From NCBI GenBank assembly GCA_013202975.1, contig JABMQY010000125.1:1-39244 (forward strand): a stretch of 39,244 bases of DNA. Reading direction: 5' to 3'. A program made the position numbers and the translations under genes. Below are positions 11,596-18,434 of the stretch, piece by piece. Under the pieces are notes generated by a model, which worked only from the letters and a program-made list of their open reading frames with translations, did no database searches and was not told the DNA's origin. Within the stretch, counting starts at the first letter, position 1; the number at the start of each line of letters is the position of its first letter. The stretch comes from Candidatus Saganbacteria bacterium (lineage in GTDB: Bacteria > Margulisbacteria > WOR-1 > XYC2-FULL-46-14).

Positions 11596-12059
11596 CGGCA
11601 AACGCCTTCCATCCCGTTCTCTTCCAATAAGATACAAGAAAGGCTGGAGCGATCAACAATCCCGACCAAACGCCTGTTTCTGACAACCGGAACCCGTTTT
11701 AAATCCTTTTGCAGCATTATTTCGGCAAGATCTGAAGTAGAAGTCCCTTCGGAGACAATATGTATATTCTTATCCATATAATCTGCAACCTTTGCATCTC
11801 CAACCCGCCCCAACCTATTTATAACCTGAGTTAAATTGGTAAGACCGATTACATCCGGATTTTCTATCTTTACTTTTTCAGGAAACATCGACAGAATGAC
11901 ATCTTTTTCTGAGATATAACCGACAACCCTATTTTCGTGGTCTACCACCGGAACTCCGGACAATGCTCTCATAGAAAGGAGCTCCGCTACATCCTTAAGT
12001 TTGGTTTCTTCTGTTACAGAAGTTAAATCCCGGGTCATAAAATCTCTAACTTTTTTCAT
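11592..12059 (-). CDS. CBS-domain pair protein
   Basis: A 155-residue protein made almost entirely of two CBS domains: residues about 1-60 (VRDFMTRDLTSVTEETKLKDVAELL, GVPVVDHENRVVGYISEKDV) and about 90-148 (VADYMDKNIHIVSEGT, LKRVPVVRNRRLVGIVDRSSL). Such pairs bind adenine nucleotides or S-adenosyl ligands and regulate partner proteins; no catalytic domain is attached. It lies 1 bp after the sugar kinase gene, and its stop overlaps the antiporter start, so either neighbour could be the regulated partner. The antiporter is the more usual one. Confidence 0.92.
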
Positions 12060-12060
12060 A

Positions 12061-13044
12061 TCAGCTTACCTTCTTTACTTTTGCCATTAATACAAACTCT
12101 TCAATCTCTTTTTTTGAATTGGGATGATTTCTCTTATTCTTAGCAGTCGATCGGCCTGCTCCCAAACCATATTTAAGTGCCTCTCCCAAATTGTTGGTTT
12201 CCAGATACTTAGAAATAAAACCGGCCAGGACCGCATCGCGAATTCCAATCATAATTTTTGATTCACCCAGTTCAATTTCCCCCTCCCAAATCTCATCTTT
12301 TGTTGCAACCAGATAATTTAAATTTCCATACTTAAGCATTACAATTTCTGCTCCGTGTTTCTGCAGCTCTTCAACTATTTTCAATCGATCCTTGGGTCGG
12401 TAGATATCCTGACCAAACATGCGCTTGCTTTCTCTAAGATCGGGATAAACCAAAAAAGCACTTATTCCCTCCATACATTCAGTCAAAGTTTTCTCTTTTA
12501 GGTTCAATACCGTTTTAATATTCTTTTTGTTGGCCTCTCTTACCAACTCTTTCAAGAAGCCGCAAGAAACCCCCTCCGGAAAACTTCCGCCGAACTCAAC
12601 CAATTCAGTTGAAGGGAGCAATCTTTCAAAATTTGCCTTAAAACCATTTAGATAACGCAGTTCAATTGGTATTCCTTTTTCTACAATCAAACTTTGCCGG
12701 TTCTTATTATCTTCGATTACAAAGAAATCGGTACGGATTTCCTGATTTACATAAACAAATGCGGTAGTTACTCCGATTTTTCGCAGCGATTCCTCAAACA
12801 TTCGGCTCCCCTGTGCACCCAAAAACCCGGTTGCAACAACCTCTTGTCCCATCATTGCAAGGGATGAGGCAACGTTTACCCCTTTTCCTCCGGGCATGCG
12901 AAAGGTCTCGGGAGAGCGATTAAAGGTTCCAAGCTTCAGTTCGGGCAAAAAAAGGATGTGGTCAAAGGCAGGGTTGAGAGTTACGGTTAGGATTGATTTT
13001 TTGTCTTGTGGTTCTTCTTTTTTTTTCTTTCCTAGTTTAAACAT
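12061..13044 (-). CDS. PfkB-family sugar kinase (1-phosphofructokinase-like)
   Basis: This 327-residue ribokinase-fold kinase is closest in layout to 1-phosphofructokinase/tagatose-6-phosphate kinase: ILTVTLNPAFDHI (18-30), PGGKGVNVASSLAMMG (51-66), EFGGSFPEGV (150-159). The start at 13044 is fixed by AGGAGG 9 nt upstream; an upstream TTG would swallow that site. A charged KLGKKKKEEPQDKK head precedes the fold. The usual GAGD (or GCGD) anion-hole motif before the catalytic Asp is GIRD (267-270): the Asp remains but the Gly pair is altered, so activity or substrate may differ. It is the first gene of an operon with the CBS and antiporter genes. A glycolytic role fits the nearby enolase but is not proven. 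Confidence 0.85.
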   Translation of the reverse strand: MFKLGKKKKEEPQDKKSILTVTLNPAFDHILFLPELKLGTFNRSPETFRMPGGKGVNVASSLAMMGQEVVATGFLGAQGSRMFEESLRKIGVTTAFVYVNQEIRTDFFVIEDNKNRQSLIVEKGIPIELRYLNGFKANFERLLPSTELVEFGGSFPEGVSCGFLKELVREANKKNIKTVLNLKEKTLTECMEGISAFLVYPDLRESKRMFGQDIYRPKDRLKIVEELQKHGAEIVMLKYGNLNYLVATKDEIWEGEIELGESKIMIGIRDAVLAGFISKYLETNNLGEALKYGLGAGRSTAKNKRNHPNSKKEIEEFVLMAKVKKVS

Positions 13045-13070
13045 TTGAAAGGGCCTCCTGTGCAAGTAAT

Positions 13071-13099
13071 ATATTACTCTTTTGGCATGATTAAGTCAA
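13071..13099 (-). promoter_or_regulatory. sigma70-type promoter of the sugar-kinase operon
   Basis: On the minus strand: -35 TTGACT (13094-13099), a 17-nt spacer, and -10 TAATAT (13071-13076). The AGGAGG and the start at 13044 follow, giving a leader of only about 20 nt. The -35 box abuts one copy of an 18-bp direct repeat (13099-13116). Confidence 0.75.
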
Positions 13100-13217
13100 A
13101 GCCTCCACAACAGCCTGTAAATGAAACTGTTCTGTGAGTTAATGGGGTATAGATTAAGAGCGTTTATCACGAAAGGAAAGACGTTTCAAGTCTGAATTAT
13201 TTTGGCTTAATAGACAA

Positions 13218-13550
13218 TTATTCGTTGTTGCCACCAGTTGTGACACAGGTTCCTCCACCAGTGACAGTGTTTCCGGAAGAGTCACAATTTCCACCTTCTG
13301 AATTTATATTACCAGTGCTACATACCAATGCTCCTGAGTTTGTATCGCCGCTTTCACAAGACCCACCACCGCTATTTGTTGTTCCAGTTGTTACGCAGTT
13401 ACCAAACCCATCATTGACAGTTCCATTACTCGTGCAAACATTGTCAGCCGATCCTCCCGATTCACAATCACCCCCATGGCTACCTTTGTTTGTTAATAGA
13501 ATTACCTTTGGTTCTAAGTAGTCTAATCTTTCTATTTCTTTTGTTTTCAT
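13218..13550 (-). CDS. Cys-rich repetitive peptide, candidate RiPP precursor
   Basis: A 110-residue peptide. Residues 1-27 form a charged, leader-like head, MKTKEIERLDYLEPKVILLT then a GSHGG hinge, containing YxxP (Y11, P14) as in leaders bound by RRE domains. From residue 28 on it is almost only Gly, Ser, Thr, Asn, Asp and Cys. Seven Cys occur at 29, 39, 52, 65, 77, 89 and 102, spaced 10-13 residues, usually followed by a C-(E/D/V/T/S)-(S/T) context such as GNCVTTGTT and GSCESGDT. No hydrophobic signal peptide is present. The start has AAGGAGG 9 nt upstream and a consensus promoter. No RRE protein, LanM/LanB, YcaO or SPASM radical SAM gene is adjacent, so modification is a hypothesis. A Cys-rich extracellular or metal-binding protein is the alternative. 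Confidence 0.75.
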   Translation of the reverse strand: MKTKEIERLDYLEPKVILLTNKGSHGGDCESGGSADNVCTSNGTVNDGFGNCVTTGTTNSGGGSCESGDTNSGALVCSTGNINSEGGNCDSSGNTVTGGGTCVTTGGNNE

Positions 13551-13559
13551 AATTATGAT

Positions 13560-13566
13560 CCTCCTT
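13560..13566 (-). promoter_or_regulatory. Strong ribosome-binding site of the Cys-rich peptide
   Basis: On the minus strand AAGGAGG lies 9 nt before the ATG at 13550. It confirms the start and suggests high expression. Confidence 0.85.
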
Positions 13567-13582
13567 ATGATCTGATCTTTAC

Positions 13583-13611
13583 ATCATATTCCTACGTCAT
13601 TTTTTTGTCAA
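13583..13611 (-). promoter_or_regulatory. Near-perfect sigma70 promoter of the Cys-rich peptide gene
   Basis: On the minus strand: -35 TTGACA (13606-13611), exactly 17 nt, and -10 TATGAT (13583-13588). It lies between the end of the 1196-residue gene and the peptide gene, so the peptide has its own transcript start. It is the best -35 match in the window. Confidence 0.88.
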
Positions 13612-13643
13612 CTCCCGAGTTCAACATGTTATTTAAAGTTTAG

Positions 13644-16600
13644 CTAACAAGCCTCCACAACCGCCTCTCCCAATGTCCCAAAAAAGAGATCCCGATCAAT
13701 ATCCTCGCACCACAACACTCTCTTGTTTAACCTATTAAATATCCGCTGGGCAACAAACTTACCAAATAACTGCTCCAAAACCTGTTTTAAGAAATACGCA
13801 TCACTATCAATCATCTCCCCTCCTGAATTAACCACATCAGATGGAGCTGTTAAAATGACGGCCAAGGTTCCTTTAATAGTTTTGGTTGTCAAAGACAAAC
13901 TAAATTTTTTGCCCCTAAAAATTATCCTTGCAGTAACCGCATCCTCTCCACCACCGGCAACAGACTCAATTTGCCAGCTTTCGTCCCCAAACTTAACCTG
14001 CTCGAGTGCTTGGCCAAAGTGCTGGTTTTTAAAATTTAATTTTGTCCCCTTCCCTTCCCCGACAATTAAATCAGCTGGAGCAATCTCAACTTCCTGAAAA
14101 CTAGGCTCCCCTGCTTCAACCAATATTCTTCCAGTAACCCTTTTCCAAAATTCCTCAATAGTCATTTCACCCTGCAGCACATATTCACTCTCATAGATTT
14201 CTTTTTTTACTACCCGATAATTCCCCGGACCAATCTTACTAGAAAGCAGTCTAATTAAATCTTCTTCCGTTCCTTTCCCCCTAAGCATGTGGGGTTTAAA
14301 ATCAAGACACATCCTGCCTTCTTTAAAATTTATCCTGACAATCTCCTTTCCCGTATGGTTTTCTAAAGAAAGAGCATCTGAGGAACTTTTTACTCTCAAA
14401 TCGAATACCGACCCCATAAAAACAGGCCAAAGCTCAGCGGTAGTTTTGTCCAGCATTTTTTCAGGAGAGAGAGTCTCCTCCGTTAAAAACCTTAATTCCT
14501 GATCCTCAGCTTTTTTTCGACCGGTGACACGCAGCCAGAATTCACGCAAACCTACTCCAGCCAACTTATAAATATCATCGTCCCCATCCTTTTTAACAAC
14601 ATAGACTCCAGGACCAAGTTTTTGGGTAAGCACTTTTATAACATCTTTGCTATTTAAACCTTTTTTCTTAAAATAATCCCGATTCACTTCAACATACATA
14701 TCGTCTCCCTCAAAATATATACGAGCTCTTGGTGGGGCCATAAACAAATTATCTTTTAAAATAAACCCCTTAATTTCTCGATCTGATTCATCGTAGTCGG
14801 CCCCTATTTCCATTCTTAATTCTGAACTCTTAAAAATTTCGCGCAGGGCACTGGATGAACCACGATACATCTCTTTTCTTGGAATCCGCTGGGCAGAATC
14901 AATCAATCTCTGTTCTAACCCGTCAGGAAGCCGCTCCAGCGGCCAAAAATGATCGGTATAGCTTCCGTTATTTTTTTCTTCTGGTTCCATTTTTAACAAT
15001 TTAGTCAGGGCTTCAATTATTTCAGGAAAAGCAGGTTCTTTGCCTTCAATATAAGAGAAACAAAACCTTGCTTCTTGATTGCGGTATCCTTCTGGCCAAA
15101 AGAATTTGATCATCCCCCTGTCATAAAAAGAATCTCGATCCCAGATCTCAAAATAAGAAAAATCTGTTACGCAATCATGGTGCAATTCTAAAGAGAATGG
15201 TTTTATTAAACCAAAAAAATCGTCCAAAGGGGAATGTTCTTTGAGGAGAGGCAAAACATCCCCCACCATCCCTTTCAATAACTCAAACAAGGCCTCTCGT
15301 CCTATATCCCAACGCTCGGCTAAATCCGCGGAACCGGCTCTGGCAAGATGGGGAGAATCACTGTTAACAGAAAGAGCCCTAACATGTTTCCGACCAAAAA
15401 GGGCTCTTTTTATTTTGTGCATATGCACAATTGCTTTTCGAGAAGATGGGGAGACAATAGTTTCATTTTCTAGAGGAGTAAGGAGTATCGTGCCTTTTCT
15501 CCAACTTTTATTGGGATAAATCTCAAGTCCTGGTTCTGCCATATTCAAACTCAAGTCAACTCTGTCAAATTCTGGAAAAGCAGCTTTTAGCATTGCTTGA
15601 AATGCTTCATTCTGCTTAATTTGATCTGCTCTTGCTTTTTCTGCTGCTTCATATTTTCCTGCTGCTGCCCTTACCCTTTGGAGCGCCTCATCCAGATCAA
15701 CCCCCGGCCAGACTGTCTCAAAACTTGAATGATCTCCCTCTCGATCCTCCCCAAACACTTCTAGAATTTCACTCCACATATCTCGATGAGAACGACGAGC
15801 AGAAACAAGCACCATGTCACTTTCTCTAAAATCTATAACTCCGACATGAGAATGATCCGCATTATTTCTAATGCAGATTTGGATATCTCCAGATATTTTA
15901 TCCTTTAAGGGGAATCCATCTGGTACCCCAAAACGAACCGGCCAATAGTCCTGGTGTAATTTTCTTAATCCTTCTACAATTTCGCGAACTTGCGGCAGGG
16001 GGTATTTCCCTTCATCTAACCAAAACATCTCTTGCCTTATTTTTTGCAGTAAATCAGATTTTGGCATCCCTCGCCAGCGAACTCGCCTTCTTGTATCATC
16101 ATATTGCCGCGGAAAAATCTTATCCAAGCAAGTGACAACATCTTGGTCAAGAAAGTATCCCTTTCCATGGTCTTCTAGCTGAATTGAACTGTCCCCAACC
16201 TGCAATAACATATGCACATCATTAGCATGATCTTCAATCATTATTCGTAAACTATCAAAACGAGCCATCTCCGGGGAAATAAGATTTTCAACATCAACAC
16301 TAACCCTATATTTTTTAGGCAGCAATCTTGCTATTCCATCAGCAATTTCTTGATCTTCTGAACAGGCCTCTGCACCGGTACGAGCTTCTGCCCTACCAGC
16401 CCCACTCAATTCTTTTGCAAATATTTCCAATAAATGGCTTAAGCCAATGTCAAAGATAAATGTCTCATAAAAAGCCTCCTGCCTTTGGGTATAACGAAAA
16501 CCCTTTAATATTTCTTTAAATTTATTTATAAATTCAGGGTGCTGTTTTATATCATCTTCTAAAAGTGATACCTTAAAACGATTATTTGTCTCATCATAAG

Positions 16601-17234
16601 ATATAAAAGCACTTCGGTAATTTGGGGCTCCAAGTGGAATCTTAAGCCGCTTCTCAGAATAGGCAGTATGGGGTTCTACTTCATATTGAGCAAACAACTT
16701 TTGCAAAAAGCCTTGTATTTTAACAAGACTATCCGGAAGAACTATTCCCTGATCCCTCTTTCCTACCCAAAAAGCTTCTAATTCAGGTTTGAATTTATTA
16801 ATAAATTGATCTCTGCCAAATGATTCAAAGGTTACACCATAGTGAGAGACTGTAGCTTTTACATCAAAGAAAATTTCTATTGTAGAAACCAGATCAGAAA
16901 ACTGTTCTCTGCTTAATTCTCCGTTGATTAAACCAGATTTTCCATCTTCAACATAAAAAAGGGCATTATCGGCGGTCATTCCCCCGTCTCTATAGATTGT
17001 TATTACCGGAACATTAGATAATTCAAGCTCTTCTGGCAATTCCCCTCCTGCTTGAGGAGAAAAATCAACTGCTTTTACTATTTTATTTAAAAATACATGA
17101 GCCATGGCTTCATCGGTTAATTTAATGTCATTGTTTCCGCTACCACCACCATTATTCCTTCTTGCCGGCGAAACGCCGCCAACTCCGCCCATTGAGCGTG
17201 CTATATGCCGTCGTCCAATAGATCCTACTTTCAT
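13644..17234 (-). CDS. Large multi-repeat protein of unknown function (1196 aa)
   Basis: The family is not recognised. The N-terminus MKVGSIGRRHIARSMGGVGG is an Arg/Gly-rich head, followed by a Gly/Asn linker (27-35), then a chain of roughly 130-150-residue units, each a beta-rich part followed by helices. The clearest pair is residues about 794-907 and 924-1037: KLGPGVYVVKK (872-882) against KIGPGNYRVVKK (1000-1011), and LREFWLRVTGRK (896-907) against IEEFWKRVTGRI (1026-1037). Earlier units share a looser W-P ... L..R ending (near 386-400, 508-523, 764-780). It has no signal peptide or membrane segment. AGAGGA precedes the ATG. It follows the 306-residue gene by 3 bp and shares its first 60 bp. 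The tandem-repeat build suggests a binding, scaffold or effector protein (inference). Confidence 0.85.
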   Translation of the reverse strand: MKVGSIGRRHIARSMGGVGGVSPARRNNGGGSGNNDIKLTDEAMAHVFLNKIVKAVDFSPQAGGELPEELELSNVPVITIYRDGGMTADNALFYVEDGKSGLINGELSREQFSDLVSTIEIFFDVKATVSHYGVTFESFGRDQFINKFKPELEAFWVGKRDQGIVLPDSLVKIQGFLQKLFAQYEVEPHTAYSEKRLKIPLGAPNYRSAFISYDETNNRFKVSLLEDDIKQHPEFINKFKEILKGFRYTQRQEAFYETFIFDIGLSHLLEIFAKELSGAGRAEARTGAEACSEDQEIADGIARLLPKKYRVSVDVENLISPEMARFDSLRIMIEDHANDVHMLLQVGDSSIQLEDHGKGYFLDQDVVTCLDKIFPRQYDDTRRRVRWRGMPKSDLLQKIRQEMFWLDEGKYPLPQVREIVEGLRKLHQDYWPVRFGVPDGFPLKDKISGDIQICIRNNADHSHVGVIDFRESDMVLVSARRSHRDMWSEILEVFGEDREGDHSSFETVWPGVDLDEALQRVRAAAGKYEAAEKARADQIKQNEAFQAMLKAAFPEFDRVDLSLNMAEPGLEIYPNKSWRKGTILLTPLENETIVSPSSRKAIVHMHKIKRALFGRKHVRALSVNSDSPHLARAGSADLAERWDIGREALFELLKGMVGDVLPLLKEHSPLDDFFGLIKPFSLELHHDCVTDFSYFEIWDRDSFYDRGMIKFFWPEGYRNQEARFCFSYIEGKEPAFPEIIEALTKLLKMEPEEKNNGSYTDHFWPLERLPDGLEQRLIDSAQRIPRKEMYRGSSSALREIFKSSELRMEIGADYDESDREIKGFILKDNLFMAPPRARIYFEGDDMYVEVNRDYFKKKGLNSKDVIKVLTQKLGPGVYVVKKDGDDDIYKLAGVGLREFWLRVTGRKKAEDQELRFLTEETLSPEKMLDKTTAELWPVFMGSVFDLRVKSSSDALSLENHTGKEIVRINFKEGRMCLDFKPHMLRGKGTEEDLIRLLSSKIGPGNYRVVKKEIYESEYVLQGEMTIEEFWKRVTGRILVEAGEPSFQEVEIAPADLIVGEGKGTKLNFKNQHFGQALEQVKFGDESWQIESVAGGGEDAVTARIIFRGKKFSLSLTTKTIKGTLAVILTAPSDVVNSGGEMIDSDAYFLKQVLEQLFGKFVAQRIFNRLNKRVLWCEDIDRDLFFGTLGEAVVEAC
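17175..17234 (-). repeat. 60-bp leader repeat, copy 1
   Basis: This segment encodes the start of the 1196-residue protein. It matches 18099-18158 at about 55 of 60 bases, while the genes diverge immediately downstream. The mismatches are mostly silent, so the encoded GSIGRRHIARSMGGVGGV is identical. Confidence 0.9.
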
Positions 17235-17237
17235 ATC

Positions 17238-18158
17238 TTATATCCTCTCCCTAACATAATATAATGACGGAATAAATCTATCCCAGATTCTAGACAAATC
17301 GAATTTTCTGCACCCCGACATAGCAAAAGGACCAAAAATATGAGAAAGCATTCCTCTTAAATAATGGGTTCCGGTATCTCCTTCTCCAGGAAAAACAAAT
17401 CCAGATGTTTCGTTGGCCCTAAATGTCAGCGGAATAGTTTTGTAACAGTCGAAACCGGGAAACCGGACATTAAAATTTGCCGTAAAATAACTTTTTCCTG
17501 TTTTATCGGTATCAATACCAATACAATTAATACCATATCCGCCAAAATCAGTCTGAGAAAACTCCGGCCCCAGGGCAGCTTTGATTTGCTCTACTCCAAT
17601 ATCTTTCAATGCAATTTCCAAAGCCCTGGAAAATATTTGAGGCTCAATTGAAAATCTAGCTTTCCGTCCTTCTCCTAAAATTAAGGCATTTCTCGCGCGG
17701 GCCTGTTTCATGGCAACAACAAAATGAGGGGCATATTGATTGATGTTTTTCCAATCGATCGGATCACAGACAAGGTATTTTCCTTCTTTTCTAAAATCAC
17801 CAAAATATTGAGCTAATTCTTCCAACAACGGAATATCTTTACCATCAATTGCTCGGTAAGGAGAAGATGAAGCAAGCCAAGCCTTTCTTGATTCAAGATA
17901 TAAACATAAATATCTTTTATTTAAAGAAAACTTAACCATAACCCCATCCCCAGTCGAGATTTCATCCCCCGCAGGTTTTAAAAACCTTTCTCTTAACAAT
18001 CTACAGCGGCCGGTGGAATAGCCTAAATCAATTTTAAGGGCCTCTGCCAAATCTTGTTCGGTAAAAGCAAGCTTTTGATCTTTTATAAACAGAGGCACAC
18101 CGCCAACTCCGCCCATTGAGCGTGCTATGTGTCGTCGTCCAATAGATCCTATTGTCAT
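17238..18158 (-). CDS. Unknown protein with the GSIGRRHIARSMGGVGGV leader (306 aa)
   Basis: This protein begins MTIGSIGRRHIARSMGGVGGV, identical over 18 residues to the head of the 1196-residue protein. After that it diverges: TEQDLAEALKIDLGY, KFSLNKRYLCLYLESRKAWL, PLLEELAQYFGDFRKEGKYLV, then a second beta/alpha stretch with KSYFTANFNVRFPGF. The alternation of short beta strands and an amphipathic helix resembles one or two units of its larger neighbour, so distant homology is likely but unproven. There is no Shine-Dalgarno site before the ATG. The sigma28-like -10 box ends only about 6 nt upstream, which fits a leaderless transcript. It is the first gene of a two-gene operon with the 1196-residue gene. 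Function unknown. Confidence 0.83.
   Translation of the reverse strand: MTIGSIGRRHIARSMGGVGGVPLFIKDQKLAFTEQDLAEALKIDLGYSTGRCRLLRERFLKPAGDEISTGDGVMVKFSLNKRYLCLYLESRKAWLASSSPYRAIDGKDIPLLEELAQYFGDFRKEGKYLVCDPIDWKNINQYAPHFVVAMKQARARNALILGEGRKARFSIEPQIFSRALEIALKDIGVEQIKAALGPEFSQTDFGGYGINCIGIDTDKTGKSYFTANFNVRFPGFDCYKTIPLTFRANETSGFVFPGEGDTGTHYLRGMLSHIFGPFAMSGCRKFDLSRIWDRFIPSLYYVRERI
18099..18158 (-). repeat. 60-bp leader repeat, copy 2
   Basis: Second copy of the leader-coding repeat (see 17175-17234), at the 5' end of the 306-residue gene. Confidence 0.9.
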
Positions 18159-18164
18159 GTTATT

Positions 18165-18191
18165 TTTTCGATATCATTTGCAAGAAATTTC
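18165..18191 (-). promoter_or_regulatory. Candidate sigma28-like promoter before the 306-aa gene
   Basis: Minus strand: CACCTGAAATTT with GAAA at 18188-18191, a 15-nt spacer, then ATCGAAAA (18165-18172). The -35 side is identical to that at 19228-19231 over at least 12 bases; the -10 side is weaker than in the other copies. Confidence 0.4.
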
Positions 18192-18216
18192 AGGTGATTT
18201 TTATAGATTCTTTAAA

Positions 18217-18406
18217 CCCAGATCCCAGATTCCATCCCTGATTTTGATAATCCCAGGATTTCCCAGATATTAAAACCCTCCGATTTCTCCCAGATCTCCC
18301 CGATAAAAACAACAAAAATAATATAATATCAGGGAAATCTGGGACTATCAGGGTAACAATTAGGGCTTCCCATATCTGGGATATCAGAGAAGATCACTAT
18401 CCGGGA
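18217..18406. repeat. CCCAGAT heptamer repeats and inverted repeat in the gap
   Basis: The 276-bp gap 18159-18434 holds CCCAGAT at 18217, 18224 (directly abutting), 18262 and 18289. Complementary ATCTGGG copies occur at 18337-18343 and 18374-18380, along with several TATCAGGG/CCCTGATA-like units. Arms 18289-18305 and 18327-18343 pair at 15 of 17 positions around a 21-nt A-rich loop. There is no U-tract on either side, so a simple terminator is not indicated. No open frame of note lies here. Confidence 0.7.
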
Positions 18407-18434
18407 TAAAATTAGGGGTCGGGGGATTAAAGAA

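Larger units (their letters stand above)
13099..13666. repeat. 18-bp direct repeat flanking the Cys-rich peptide gene
   Basis: AAGCCTCCACAACAGCCT at 13099-13116 and AAGCCTCCACAACCGCCT at 13649-13666 differ at one base. The pair brackets the Cys-rich peptide gene and its promoter (about 530 bp between copies). The second copy encodes the C-terminal AVVEA of the 1196-residue protein; read in the same sense, the first copy also gives AVVEA followed shortly by a stop. It could be a duplication scar of an insertion, or the remnant of a gene with the same 3' end. Confidence 0.55.

Noticed and set aside
13045-13217. Terminator or small RNA after the Cys-rich peptide gene
   Set aside because: Only weak 4-5 bp stems (for example AGAC/GTCT and AACAG/CTGTT) are visible, without a T-run; read-through into the sugar-kinase operon cannot be excluded.
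13225-13521. Proline-rich open frame (98 codons) on the plus strand
   Set aside because: It is the antisense of the Gly/Ser/Cys-rich peptide gene (GGN codons read as Pro). It has no ribosome-binding site, whereas the minus-strand gene has a consensus promoter and AAGGAGG.
18289-18343. Rho-independent terminator
   Set aside because: The stem is strong but neither side has a T-run, and the loop of 21 nt is too long for a typical intrinsic terminator.
18217-18406. CRISPR array
   Set aside because: The repeats are only 7-8 nt, unevenly spaced and in both orientations; no cas genes are present.
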